Of a DNA stretch of 64,000 bases, positions 1 to 8,171 are shown one piece after another. How positions within the stretch are numbered: position 1 is the stretch's first letter; each line of letters opens with the position of its first letter. The notes beneath the pieces are model-generated. The model was not told where the DNA came from, did not search any database, and saw only the letters and a list, made by a program, of their open reading frames with translations. The stretch comes from Methylobacterium mesophilicum SR1.6/6 (lineage in GTDB: Bacteria; Pseudomonadota; Alphaproteobacteria; Rhizobiales; Beijerinckiaceae), in contig NZ_CP043538.1 of the NCBI RefSeq assembly GCF_000364445.2, positions 660,501-724,500 on the forward strand, written 5' to 3'. The position numbers were made by a program, and so were the translations under genes.

Positions 1-925
1 GCCGCCAGGTCGTCGAGCTGGCGCTGGGCCTGCGGCAGGGTCTGGTCGCGCAACTCGAACGCGGCCGCGAGGCTCCCGGAGCGCAGCACGCCCGGCTCGC
101 CGAGGTCGACCTTGCCACCCCCGCCAGCGTTGCGGTGACGGTGCCGACCGTGCGCTGGGTCGGATCGGTGGAGTAGGTCGAGCTGGCGTTGAGGGTACCG
201 CGGCCGTCGAAGGAGAGCGTCGCCGCGTTGGTGCGGTCGACCAGCGTCGCACCCGACTGGGTCATGACCGAGACCGTCCCGTCGCTCTGCGTGACCGTCT
301 TCACGTCCATGTAGCTCGACAGGCTGTTGATCGCCTGATCGCGCTGGTCCTGGAAGTCGGCCAGGGAGCTGTCGTCGGAGGTGTTCTGGATCTTGCCGTT
401 GAGGCTCGCGATGCTGGAGAGCAGCGCGCTCGCCGCGCTCGTGTCGGCGCCGAGCTGCGACTCGATGCCGGTGCGCAGGTTCTGCACCGTGCTGGCGGCG
501 CTGTTGATCTGGCTCGCCAGCGCTGAGGCATTGCCCAGGACCGTCGTGCGCGCCGCTGCCGAAGTCGGGTTGGCGGCGAGTTCCTGGAGGGATTCGGTGA
601 AGGTGTTCAGCGTGCCGTCGAGCGACGTCGACGTTCCGGGGGTGCCGTAGAGGGCGTCGAGCTGGCCGATGATCCCCGCCTTCGTGCTGGTATAGGCGGC
701 CCCCGATGTCTCCAGTCGGAGTTGTCTCAGGGCCGCCGCGTCGAAGCTGCGGGTGATCGTACCGGTGGCGACGCCAGAATTGTTGGGTCCGACGGCGACA
801 GGTGTGATCGTCCGCTTGACGTAGCCCGCCGTGCCGGCATTGGCGACGTTCTGCGAGACGATGTTGATGGCCGCCTGCGTGGCGGCAAGCCCCGCGGTCG
901 CGGTGGAAAGCGCGTTCAGCGACAT
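1..925 (-). CDS. flgK: Flagellar hook-associated protein 1 (FlgK), partial, apparent frameshift
   Basis: FlgK forms the first hook-filament junction ring outside the cell. The ATG at 925-923 opens MSLNALSTATAGLAATQAAI followed by NVANAGTAGYVKR, the N-terminal signature of FlgK and other rod/hook proteins. The reading frame runs off the left edge, so the C-terminus is missing. The frame is coherent to about position 122. There the translation loses sense, while the next frame gives a good FlgK-like continuation (KVDLGEPGVLRSGSLAAAF and onward). One extra base in the C5 run near 117-121 would restore it. This is either a sequencing error or a real frameshift. It follows flgE by 34 bases on the same strand, the usual flgE-flgK order. 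Confidence 0.85.
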   Translation of the reverse strand, partial: MSLNALSTATAGLAATQAAINIVSQNVANAGTAGYVKRTITPVAVGPNNSGVATGTITRSFDAAALRQLRLETSGAAYTSTKAGIIGQLDALYGTPGTSTSLDGTLNTFTESLQELAANPTSAAARTTVLGNASALASQINSAASTVQNLRTGIESQLGADTSAASALLSSIASLNGKIQNTSDDSSLADFQDQRDQAINSLSSYMDVKTVTQSDGTVSVMTQSGATLVDRTNAATLSFDGRGTLNASSTYSTDPTQRTVGTVTATLAGVARSTSASRACCAPGASRPRSSCATRPCRRPSASSTTWR

Positions 926-959
926 CTCACGACCTCCGCGTCCGGGTACGCAGCCTCAC

Positions 960-2234
960 TCAGCGGATCACGTTCAGGAGGTCCGACATCATCGTCTGGG
1001 CCGTCGACATGACGCGCGTGTTCGCAGAGTAGGCCTGCTGCGTTACGATCATCTTAGAGAACTCGGTGGCAATGTCGGTATTCGACTGCTCGTTGCTCGC
1101 ACCCGTGATCGTGCTTCCGTCTAGGCCGGCCAGTGGGGGACCCGAGTCGGCCGTCTGCAGGTAGTTGCCTTTCGAATCCGCCTTCAGTCCGTCCGGGTTG
1201 GCGAACTGCGCGATCCCCACCGTGGCCAGCGCCTTCACGGCTCCGTTCGAGAACGTGCCGTTGATCTTGCCGTCCGTACCCACCGCGACGCTCGTCAGCG
1301 TGCCCGACGTGGCGCCGTCCTGGCTCAGCGCGCTGGTGGTCACCGCACCGCTCGAATCGGCGTACTGGGTCAGGCCGCCGGAGATGTCCAACTTCAGGTT
1401 CGTGAAGGTGTAGCCGGAGAACGTATCGCCGCTGAGATCCACGGTGGTGGAGGGCGGCGTGCCGGTCGCCGCCGGGGCCGTGAGCTTGCCGGTCGCATCG
1501 AACGTGAACTGCGTCGGCACGTCCGTCCAGGTCGGGTTGCCCGTCGTGCCGCTGTCGTAGGACAGCTTCCAGGTTGCACCGGTCGCGCTGGTCGAAACCT
1601 GCGTCCAGCGCGTGTTAATCGCCACTGGCGCTCCGCTCGCCGTGTAAGCCGTGATCGAAGGCCCGGCGATGCTGTTCGGCGGCGTTGTCGATGCGCTCGT
1701 GGTCGGCGTCGCCGGAAGGTTGGCAGAGTACGTGATCGTGGTGGTCGGCTGGGCGGGGAGCGTCGGGTTGCCGATGACGATCGGCCCCGAACTGGTGACC
1801 TGGCCGGTGAGCGGGTCGAGGTTGTTGCCGGTCAGGTAACCGCCCGCTCCGTTCATCAGGTAGCCCTCCGCCGTCGGGGCGAAGTCGCCCCGGCGCGTGT
1901 AGGCGTTGGTGCCGCTGAAAGTCGCCGCCCCATTCGCGTCACCGGTCTTCTGCACCACCGTGAAGAAACCCGTCCCGCTGATCGACATGTTGGTCGGCAC
2001 GCTCGACGCGACGACGTTGCCGGCGATCGTATTGGTCAGTTGCGACTGGGCCAGCACCGAGCCGGCGACCTCGCGCTTGGGCGTGGTCTCGGACATCATG
2101 TCGACGAAACTGGTGTCGACCCGCTTGTAGCCGGTCGTCTGCGAGTTCGCGATGTTCCCGGAGATGTTGCTGATGGCGTAGGACTGCGCCTGAAGTCCGG
2201 AGACCGAGGTCTGGAGAGCGGTGAAGAGATCCAT
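960..2234 (-). CDS. flgE: Flagellar hook protein FlgE
   Basis: This is the structural subunit of the flagellar hook, 424 residues. The N-terminus MDLFTALQTSVSGLQAQ and the following NISGNIANSQTTGYKR are the conserved rod/hook/basal-body motif. The C-terminus (EFSKMIVTQQAYSANTRVM, then TMMSDLLNVIR) is the paired coiled-coil region. The central part is Thr/Ser/Gly-rich, as in variable hook domains. The open frame extends to 2309, but I place the start at 2234 because the hook motif begins there and a GGGGA sits about 10 bases upstream. A sigma-54 promoter match lies 49 bases upstream. It is followed by flgK, so the two are probably cotranscribed. Confidence 0.93.
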   Translation of the reverse strand: MDLFTALQTSVSGLQAQSYAISNISGNIANSQTTGYKRVDTSFVDMMSETTPKREVAGSVLAQSQLTNTIAGNVVASSVPTNMSISGTGFFTVVQKTGDANGAATFSGTNAYTRRGDFAPTAEGYLMNGAGGYLTGNNLDPLTGQVTSSGPIVIGNPTLPAQPTTTITYSANLPATPTTSASTTPPNSIAGPSITAYTASGAPVAINTRWTQVSTSATGATWKLSYDSGTTGNPTWTDVPTQFTFDATGKLTAPAATGTPPSTTVDLSGDTFSGYTFTNLKLDISGGLTQYADSSGAVTTSALSQDGATSGTLTSVAVGTDGKINGTFSNGAVKALATVGIAQFANPDGLKADSKGNYLQTADSGPPLAGLDGSTITGASNEQSNTDIATEFSKMIVTQQAYSANTRVMSTAQTMMSDLLNVIR

Positions 2235-2276
2235 GGTACGCAATCCCCATGCGTGCCGAGAGGGCCCGCAGGCTCC

Positions 2277-2303
2277 AGCGGTGGCAACCGCCGTGCCACC
2301 GCT
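2277..2303. repeat. Perfect 9-bp inverted repeat upstream of flgE
   Basis: AGCGGTGGC and GCCACCGCT flank a 9-base spacer. There is no T-tract on either side, so it is not an intrinsic terminator. It overlaps the sigma-54 promoter match of flgE and could be an activator or repressor site. Confidence 0.6.
2283..2298 (-). promoter_or_regulatory. Putative sigma-54 promoter of flgE
   Basis: The minus strand reads TGGCACGGCGGTTGCC. It has the invariant GG and GC exactly 10 bases apart and fits the TGGCACG-N4-TTGC consensus. Transcription would begin near 2272, leaving about 38 bases of leader before the flgE ATG. Hook operons of Caulobacter are known to be sigma-54 dependent, so the position makes sense. 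Because the site sits in an inverted repeat, a weaker GG-N10-GC also reads rightward. Confidence 0.55.
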
Positions 2304-2539
2304 AAACATCTGAGGAATCAGCTTTCACCGGTCCGCGACCCGGCAGCCTTGACCGGTCCCGCGTGCCGACCCGGCAGATCCTGCCGGGCGGAGCGGCTCG
2401 ATCCGGAGCCGCCCCGCCCCGCGCCGCCTGACGCTGTTTACGGGGTGTTATCCGGGACGCGCGAGACTTGGGCGCGGACTAGGATCGGGCGCGGCGCGTC
2501 CGGCCGGAAATCGGTGGACGGGTTTCGGGTCTCGGGATC

Positions 2540-3007
2540 ATGCGGGCGAAACGGACGAGCCTCGTCCACATCATCTACTTCTCGCGCCTCAACCTGTCGT
2601 CGGACGCGGCCAAGCGGTCCGAGCAGATCGGCGAGATCGGCCGGATCGCGCAGAAGAAGAACGAGTTCGCGGTGATCACGAGCTTCCTGGTGATCGAGGG
2701 CAACTTCGCCTGCCAGGTGATCGAGGGCGAGCGTTCGTCGGTCCATGAGACCTTCGACCGGGTCAGCGCCGACAGCCGCCACCGGGACGTTCAGATCAGC
2801 GAGTGGCGCGAGATCAACAAGCGGGAGTTCGTCCACTCGTTCAAGAGCGCCCAGCGGACCGCCGGCAACGACACGCTGTTCGCCAAGGCAAACCTGCTGC
2901 CGATGCTCCAGCGTGGGACGCCGAAGGCCTCGTCGATCCATGCCCTGTGCCTCGCCCTCCAGTCCGACACGATGTCCCGCCAGGGCATCGACCACCTCTT
3001 CGTCTGA
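2540..3007 (+). CDS. BLUF-domain blue-light sensor protein
   Basis: A 155-residue protein consisting of one BLUF (FAD-binding blue-light) domain plus a short C-terminal helical tail. The flavin-contacting residues of BLUF proteins can be placed by spacing: Tyr13 in HIIYFSRL, Asn41 in KKNEFAVIT and Gln59 in NFACQVIEGE, followed by DSRHRDVQISEW. No output domain is fused to it, so the signal should pass to a separate partner. The next gene is a CheY-like regulator starting 8 bases after the stop, an obvious candidate. The start is the ATG at 2540; no strong ribosome binding site precedes it. Confidence 0.85.
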   Translation: MRAKRTSLVHIIYFSRLNLSSDAAKRSEQIGEIGRIAQKKNEFAVITSFLVIEGNFACQVIEGERSSVHETFDRVSADSRHRDVQISEWREINKREFVHSFKSAQRTAGNDTLFAKANLLPMLQRGTPKASSIHALCLALQSDTMSRQGIDHLFV

Positions 3008-3015
3008 GCCGAGCG

Positions 3016-3474
3016 ATGTCCGAGAGCGATTCGAATCCGATCCTCATCGTCGACGACCAGGAGAAGCTCCTCCGCCTGATCGTCATGCTGATGACCCGCA
3101 TCGGGTTTCCGGACGTCGAGGGCGTGACGAGCGCCACCGAGGCGCTGGAGCGGCTGCGGCAACGCCGCTACGCCCTGGTGATCTCGGATCTCGACATGGA
3201 GCCGATGGACGGCCTCAGCCTGCTCCGCGAAATCCGCGCCGACGACGTGCTGATGAACACGCCCTTCATGCTGACCGAGTCGTCCTTCGACTTCGAGGAC
3301 ATCAACCTCGCCCATCAGGCGGGGGCGGACGCCTTCATCCTCAAGCCGTTCGACATGGCGGTTCTGAAGACCAAGCTGAAGCAGGTGCTCAACCGCAAGC
3401 CGCGCAAGCGCGAGGCGCCGATGGCGGCGGAATCGAGCCTGAGCGTGGAGTTTCCGATGCTCGGTAAGTTCTGA
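3016..3474 (+). CDS. CheY-like single-domain response regulator
   Basis: A receiver-only protein of 152 residues with no DNA-binding or enzymatic output. Receiver hallmarks are present: acidic pair Asp13/Asp14 (ILIVDDQEK), phospho-acceptor Asp58 (VISDLDMEPMDG), switch Thr87 (FMLTESS) and Lys110 (ILKPFD). The open frame extends upstream into the BLUF gene, but the ATG at 3016 gives the standard receiver N-terminus. It is 8 bases downstream of the BLUF gene and almost certainly shares its transcript. Control of motility is plausible but not shown by the sequence. A C-terminal tail of about 25 residues is not conserved receiver sequence. Confidence 0.9.
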   Translation: MSESDSNPILIVDDQEKLLRLIVMLMTRIGFPDVEGVTSATEALERLRQRRYALVISDLDMEPMDGLSLLREIRADDVLMNTPFMLTESSFDFEDINLAHQAGADAFILKPFDMAVLKTKLKQVLNRKPRKREAPMAAESSLSVEFPMLGKF

Positions 3475-3504
3475 GGGGAACGCCGCGATTCGTTGTTTCC
3501 GACC

Positions 3505-3629
3505 CTCCACCTTATCCTGAGGTGCCGGAGCGCAGCGCAGGCCTCGAAGGGGCCCTCCAGGGATCGCGCGCCTGGCTGGAGGGCTCCTTCGAGGCCCGCT
3601 GACGCGGGCACCTCAGGATGAGGTGGAGG
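3505..3629. repeat. Palindromic intergenic repeat, copy 1
   Basis: The outer arms are near-perfect inverted copies containing ATCCTGAGGTGC and GCACCTCAGGATGAGG, enclosing inner inverted segments CCTCGAAGG / CCTTCGAGG. It lies between the convergent response-regulator and prfC genes and could form a long hairpin on either transcript. Related copies are at 16521-16657 and 23781-23881, with a fragment at 51982-52000. Confidence 0.8.
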
Positions 3630-3654
3630 ATTGGATGGGCTGTCCCAAACGGCC

Positions 3655-5268
3655 TCACCCCGCCCGCTTCTGATAATCCTTCACGTCGGTGAAGCGCACG
3701 GCCGGGTAACGCTCCTCCTCGTAGCGCAGCGAGAAGGCCGTCGTCGCCATGAAGACCGGCGCGCCGTCGAGATCCTTGGCCATGGCCGAGCCGTGCGAGT
3801 CGATGAACTTGTCGAGCTCCACATCGGAGTCTGAGGACACCCAGCGGCAGACCGAGAACCGCGAGGTCTCGTAATCCACCGGCAGGCCGTACTCGGCCTG
3901 GAGCCGTTCCTTGAGCACGTCCAGCTGGAGCGCGCCGACCACGCCGACGATCGCCTGGCTGCCGTCCTGCGGCACGAACACCTGGACCACGCCCTCCTCG
4001 CCCATCTGCTGGAGCGCCTCGCGCAGCTTCTTGGCCTTCATGGCGTCGGTGAGCTTGATCCGGCGCAGGATCTCCGGGGCGAAGCTCGGCACGCCGCGGA
4101 ACAGCAGATCCTCTCCCTCCGTGAGGGTGTCGCCGATCCGGAGCGTCCCGTGATTCGGAATGCCGACCACGTCGCCCGCATAGGCCTCATCGGCGATGGC
4201 GCGATCCTGGGCGAAGAAGAATTGCGGCGCCGAGAGCGAGATCGGCTTGCCGGTGCGCACCAGCCGGGCCTTCATGCCCCGGTTGAGCTTGCCCGAGCAG
4301 ACCCGCATGAAGGCGATGCGATCCCGGTGGTTCGGGTCCATATTCGCCTGGATCTTGAACACGAAGCCGGTCATGCGCGGCTCGGTGGGCTCCACGAGTC
4401 GCTTGTCGGCGTCCTGGCCCCGGGGCGGGGGCGCCACCTGGGCGAGGCCGTCGATCAGGTCGCGCACGCCGAAATTGCGCAGCGCCGAGCCGAAGAAGAC
4501 CGGCGTCAGGTGGCCCTCGCGGAACGCATCGAGGTCGAAGGGCTTCAGGCCGCCCTCGGCGAGTTCCACCTCCTCGCGCCACGCATCCGCGGCCCCGTCC
4601 TCGGTGAGGAGCTCGTCGAAGAGCGGATCGTCGGGGCCCGAGACCGCCACCATCCCGGCATCCTCGGCGGCGTCGAGACGGCGGACGCGCTTGCCGCCGA
4701 GCTCGTAGGTCCCGGAGAAGTTGCGGCCCGTGCCGATCGGCCACGTGACCGGGGCGACATCGAGCGCCAGCGTCTTCTCGATCTCGTCGAGGAGTTCGAA
4801 CGGGTCGCGGGCCTCGCGGTCGAGCTTGTTGACGAAGGTGACGATCGGGATGTCGCGCAGACGGCAGACCTCGAACAGCTTGCGCGTGCGCGCCTCGATG
4901 CCTTTCGCGGCGTCGATCACCATGACGGCCGAATCGACCGCGGTCAGCGTCCGGTAGGTGTCCTCCGAGAAGTCCTCGTGGCCCGGCGTGTCGAGCAGGT
5001 TGAAGACGCAATCGCCATACTCGAAGGTCATCACCGAGGTGACCACCGAGATCCCGCGCTCTTTCTCGATTCCCATCCAGTCGGAGCGGGTCGAGACCCG
5101 GTTGCGCTTGGCCTTGACCTCGCCGGCGAGCTGGATCGCGCCCCCGAACAGCAGGAGCTTCTCGGTGAGCGTGGTCTTGCCCGCGTCCGGGTGGGAGATG
5201 ATCGCGAAGGTGCGCCGCCGCGATACCGGATCGGCCGGCCTCGCCTCGGTCTTGGTCTGCATCAGCAT
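3655..5268 (-). CDS. prfC: Peptide chain release factor 3 (RF3)
   Basis: RF3 is the translational GTPase that recycles RF1/RF2 after peptide release. The protein is about 537 residues, normal for the family. The P-loop SHPDAGKTT is at about residues 25-33, the switch region contains EKERGISV, G3 is DTPGHEDF and G4 is NKLD. The C-terminal part (FKIQANMDPNHRDRIAFMRV and PQFFFAQDR) is specific for RF3 rather than EF-G. The open frame reaches 5340; ATGs at 5268 and 5262 both fit the family N-terminus and neither has a strong Shine-Dalgarno. It converges on the upstream response regulator. Confidence 0.95.
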   Translation of the reverse strand: MLMQTKTEARPADPVSRRRTFAIISHPDAGKTTLTEKLLLFGGAIQLAGEVKAKRNRVSTRSDWMGIEKERGISVVTSVMTFEYGDCVFNLLDTPGHEDFSEDTYRTLTAVDSAVMVIDAAKGIEARTRKLFEVCRLRDIPIVTFVNKLDREARDPFELLDEIEKTLALDVAPVTWPIGTGRNFSGTYELGGKRVRRLDAAEDAGMVAVSGPDDPLFDELLTEDGAADAWREEVELAEGGLKPFDLDAFREGHLTPVFFGSALRNFGVRDLIDGLAQVAPPPRGQDADKRLVEPTEPRMTGFVFKIQANMDPNHRDRIAFMRVCSGKLNRGMKARLVRTGKPISLSAPQFFFAQDRAIADEAYAGDVVGIPNHGTLRIGDTLTEGEDLLFRGVPSFAPEILRRIKLTDAMKAKKLREALQQMGEEGVVQVFVPQDGSQAIVGVVGALQLDVLKERLQAEYGLPVDYETSRFSVCRWVSSDSDVELDKFIDSHGSAMAKDLDGAPVFMATTAFSLRYEEERYPAVRFTDVKDYQKRAG

Positions 5269-5447
5269 GGAGCGAACGCTCTGGGTCGGCGGAACGTGAT
5301 GGCGCGCCCGGGGCGCGGTCTCGGGATCGTGTAGCGGCACGCCCCGATATTGGCAAAGACACGGCGCTCATCGCGGCGTCCCTTCAGGGACCGTACAGGG
5401 GTCCGGCAACAGGCTCGGTACGCCGATCCACGCTCCGCGAGGCTGCC

Positions 5448-6974
5448 ATGTCGCGCGCCGCAAGACGCTCACTTCTCATCGCCGCCTTGTTGGTGTCCGC
5501 GGCGGGGCCCGGCCCCATGGCGGGCGGCGTGCCGGCCCCGACCGCGGCCGCAGATGCCGCCTTCCTCGATGCCCTGACCTGGGGCGCCACACCCTCGGCC
5601 TTCACGCAGTTGGAAGCCGAGGGACGGGTGCGCTGGCTGCACGCGCAGCTCCATCCCCCCGCCGAAACGCGGCTGCCCCCCGACGCGCAGGCCGCCATCG
5701 ACGCGCTGACCCCGCCGGGCAGCCAGTTCGAGCGGGCCCAGGCGCTCGACGGGCAGGCGAAGGCGTTCAGGGACATCCAGGATCCCGAGGCCAGGAAGGC
5801 CGGGCAGCAGGCCTTTCAGGCGGCACTCAATACGGCGGCGCGGAACGCCGCGTCCTCCTGGGTGCTGCGCGCCCTCTATAGCCCGGACCAAGTGCGCGAA
5901 CGGCTGACGTGGTTCTGGTTCAACCGGTTCAACGTGCACCAGGGCAAGGCGACGCTGCGGGCGGCGGTGGGCGACTATCTCGACACGGCGATCCGCCCCC
6001 ACGCGCTCGGGCGCTTCCGCGATCTGCTGATGGCGAGCCTGCGCCATCCGGCGATGCTGCGCTACCTCGACAACGCCGACAACGCCGCCGGCCGAATCAA
6101 CGAGAACTACGCCCGCGAGATCATGGAGTTGCACACGATGGGTGTCGGCTCCGGCTACAGCCAGGCCGACGTGGAGGCATTGGCGCGGATCCTCACCGGG
6201 GTCGGCATCGACCTGAAGACGGAAGATCCGAAGCTCCGGCCCGAGCACGCCGCCGACTTCCGCCGCGACGGCCTGTTCGTGTTCAACCCGAACCGGCACG
6301 ATTACGGCGACAAGGACTTCCTGGGCGCGCACGTCGCGGGCCGCGGCTGGGCGGAGGTCGAGCAGGCTCTGGACCTGATCGCCCGGCATCCCGCCACCGC
6401 GGCGAACGTGTCCCGAGCGCTCGCCACCTATTTCCTCGGGCAGGCGCCGGACGACGCGCTGGTTGCCCGGCTCGCCGCCGTCTTCACCCGCACGGACGGC
6501 GACATCGCCGCCGTGATGGAGGCGCTGGCGCGCGAGCCGGCCTTCGCGGCCGAGCGCGGCACCTTCAAGGATCCGGTCCGCTACGTCTTCTCGGCCCTGC
6601 GCATGGCCTACGACACGCGCGTGATCCTCAACGCCAGCCCGGTGCTCGGGTGGCTGAACCGGCTCGGCGAGGGCCTGTTCAACCGCTCGACGCCGGACGG
6701 CTATCCCCTCGACGCCGCGGCCTGGAGCGGCCCGGGTCAGCTCGCGACGCGGTTCGAGATCGCGCGGCAGATCGGATCCGGCCCGGCCGGCCTGTTCAGA
6801 CCACCGGGCCCCGACCAGACCGACCAGCCGGCCTTCCCCGTTCTGGCCAACGGGCTCTACTTCTCGACCCTGTCGGGCACGCTCTCCGCGTCGACGCGGG
6901 CGGCCCTCGCCCAGGCGGTGTCGCCCCAGGACTGGAACACCCTCTACCTCGCCTCGCCGGAGTTCATGCGATGA
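5448..6974 (+). CDS. DUF1800 domain-containing exported protein
   Basis: A 508-residue member of the DUF1800 family (function unknown) with a likely signal peptide over residues 1-27 (SLLIAALLVSAAGPGP). Family landmarks are WFWFNRFNVH and NENYAREIMELHTMGVGSGY followed by ALARILTGVG. Its stop overlaps the start of the DUF1501 gene in an ATGA, so the pair is translationally coupled. DUF1800 and DUF1501 genes are commonly paired in bacteria and planctomycetes, but their joint role is not established. Confidence 0.88.
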   Translation: MSRAARRSLLIAALLVSAAGPGPMAGGVPAPTAAADAAFLDALTWGATPSAFTQLEAEGRVRWLHAQLHPPAETRLPPDAQAAIDALTPPGSQFERAQALDGQAKAFRDIQDPEARKAGQQAFQAALNTAARNAASSWVLRALYSPDQVRERLTWFWFNRFNVHQGKATLRAAVGDYLDTAIRPHALGRFRDLLMASLRHPAMLRYLDNADNAAGRINENYAREIMELHTMGVGSGYSQADVEALARILTGVGIDLKTEDPKLRPEHAADFRRDGLFVFNPNRHDYGDKDFLGAHVAGRGWAEVEQALDLIARHPATAANVSRALATYFLGQAPDDALVARLAAVFTRTDGDIAAVMEALAREPAFAAERGTFKDPVRYVFSALRMAYDTRVILNASPVLGWLNRLGEGLFNRSTPDGYPLDAAAWSGPGQLATRFEIARQIGSGPAGLFRPPGPDQTDQPAFPVLANGLYFSTLSGTLSASTRAALAQAVSPQDWNTLYLASPEFMR

Positions 6975-8158
6975 ACCGTCGCGATCTGATCCGCGCCTCG
7001 GCGGCGTTCGGCCTGTCCACCGTGGCCGGGCGCGTCTGGGCGGCTCCGAAGGCCGATGCGCGCCTGCTCGTGGTGTTCCTGCGCGGCGCCTACGACGCCG
7101 CCAACGTGGTGATCCCCACCGGCAGCGACTTCTATTACCGCTCTCGACCGAACCTCGCGATTGCCAAGCCTGATACATCTGACCTTAAGGCGGGGCTGTC
7201 GCTCGACGCCGACTGGAGCCTGCACCCCGCGCTCCGCGAGACGATCCTGCCGCTCTACGCCAAAGGTCAGGCGGCCTTCGTGCCCTTCGCCGGCACCGAC
7301 GATCTGACCCGCAGCCATTTCGAGACCCAGGACACGATCGAGATGGGCCAGACGGTCGGCGCTGCGCGCGACTACAATTCCGGCTTCATGGCACGCCTCG
7401 CCGCCGAGTTGACCCGCGTCCGGCCGATCGCCTTCACCGACCAGATGCCGCTGATCTTCCGGGGCGGCGACACAGTGCCGAACATCGCCATCAACGGGGT
7501 CGGCAAGCCCGGCATCGACGACCGGCAGGCACGCCTCATCGCCGCCATGTACAGCGACACCAAGCTGGCCGCCGCCGTAACCGAGGGGTTCCGGGTCCGC
7601 GACGCGGTCTATGAGTCGATCTCCGACCACGCGGCGCAGGCGGATCGCGGCGCGGTCTCGCCGAAGGGCTTCGAGCTGTCGGCGCGGCGGATCGGCCGGC
7701 TGATGCGCGACACGTTCAATCTCGGTTTCGTGGATGTCGGCGGCTGGGACACCCACGTGAACCAGGGCGCCGGCACCGGCTACCTCGCCGACCGGCTGGG
7801 CGAGCTCGGGCGCGGCCTTGCCGGCTTCGTCGAGGAGATCGACTCGGGCTGGTCCGACACCGTGGTGGTGGTCCTGTCCGAGTTCGGCCGCACCTTCCGG
7901 GAGAACGGCAACCGCGGCACGGATCACGGCCACGGCAGCGTCTACTGGATTCTCGGCGGCGGCGTCCGCGGTGGCCGCATCGCGGGGCCGCAGGTGCGGG
8001 CCGACGAGACGCACCTGTTCCAGAACCGGGACTATCCGGTGCTCACCGACTACCGAGCGCTCCTCGGCGGGCTGTTCCGGCGCCTTTACGGCCTCGATCA
8101 GGCGAGCCTGCGCCGGATCTTCCCGAGTGCCGACCCGGCGGAACTGGCGCTGCTGTAG
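6971..8158 (+). CDS. DUF1501 domain-containing protein, Tat-type signal
   Basis: A 395-residue DUF1501 protein (sulfatase/alkaline-phosphatase-like fold). The N-terminus MNRRDLIRASAAFGLS has a twin-arginine motif ahead of a hydrophobic stretch and an Ala cleavage region (RVWAAP), so export folded through Tat is likely. Family motifs are FLRGAYDAAN, SHFETQDTIE, GGWDTHVNQG and LSEFGRTFRENG followed by TDHGHG. It overlaps the DUF1800 gene by four bases. No catalytic activity has been assigned to the family with confidence. Confidence 0.88.
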   Translation: MNRRDLIRASAAFGLSTVAGRVWAAPKADARLLVVFLRGAYDAANVVIPTGSDFYYRSRPNLAIAKPDTSDLKAGLSLDADWSLHPALRETILPLYAKGQAAFVPFAGTDDLTRSHFETQDTIEMGQTVGAARDYNSGFMARLAAELTRVRPIAFTDQMPLIFRGGDTVPNIAINGVGKPGIDDRQARLIAAMYSDTKLAAAVTEGFRVRDAVYESISDHAAQADRGAVSPKGFELSARRIGRLMRDTFNLGFVDVGGWDTHVNQGAGTGYLADRLGELGRGLAGFVEEIDSGWSDTVVVVLSEFGRTFRENGNRGTDHGHGSVYWILGGGVRGGRIAGPQVRADETHLFQNRDYPVLTDYRALLGGLFRRLYGLDQASLRRIFPSADPAELALL

Positions 8159-8171
8159 AGGACCGATCCGG

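Larger units (their letters stand above)
2235..2539. other. Divergent intergenic region flgE / BLUF gene
   Basis: This 305-base gap between divergent genes holds the sigma-54-like element and its inverted repeat near flgE. The rest is very GC-rich, and I could not find a convincing promoter or ribosome binding site for the BLUF gene. Confidence 0.6.

Noticed and set aside
2277..2303. Inverted repeat as an intrinsic terminator
   Set aside because: No T-tract on either side and it lies upstream of, not after, a gene.
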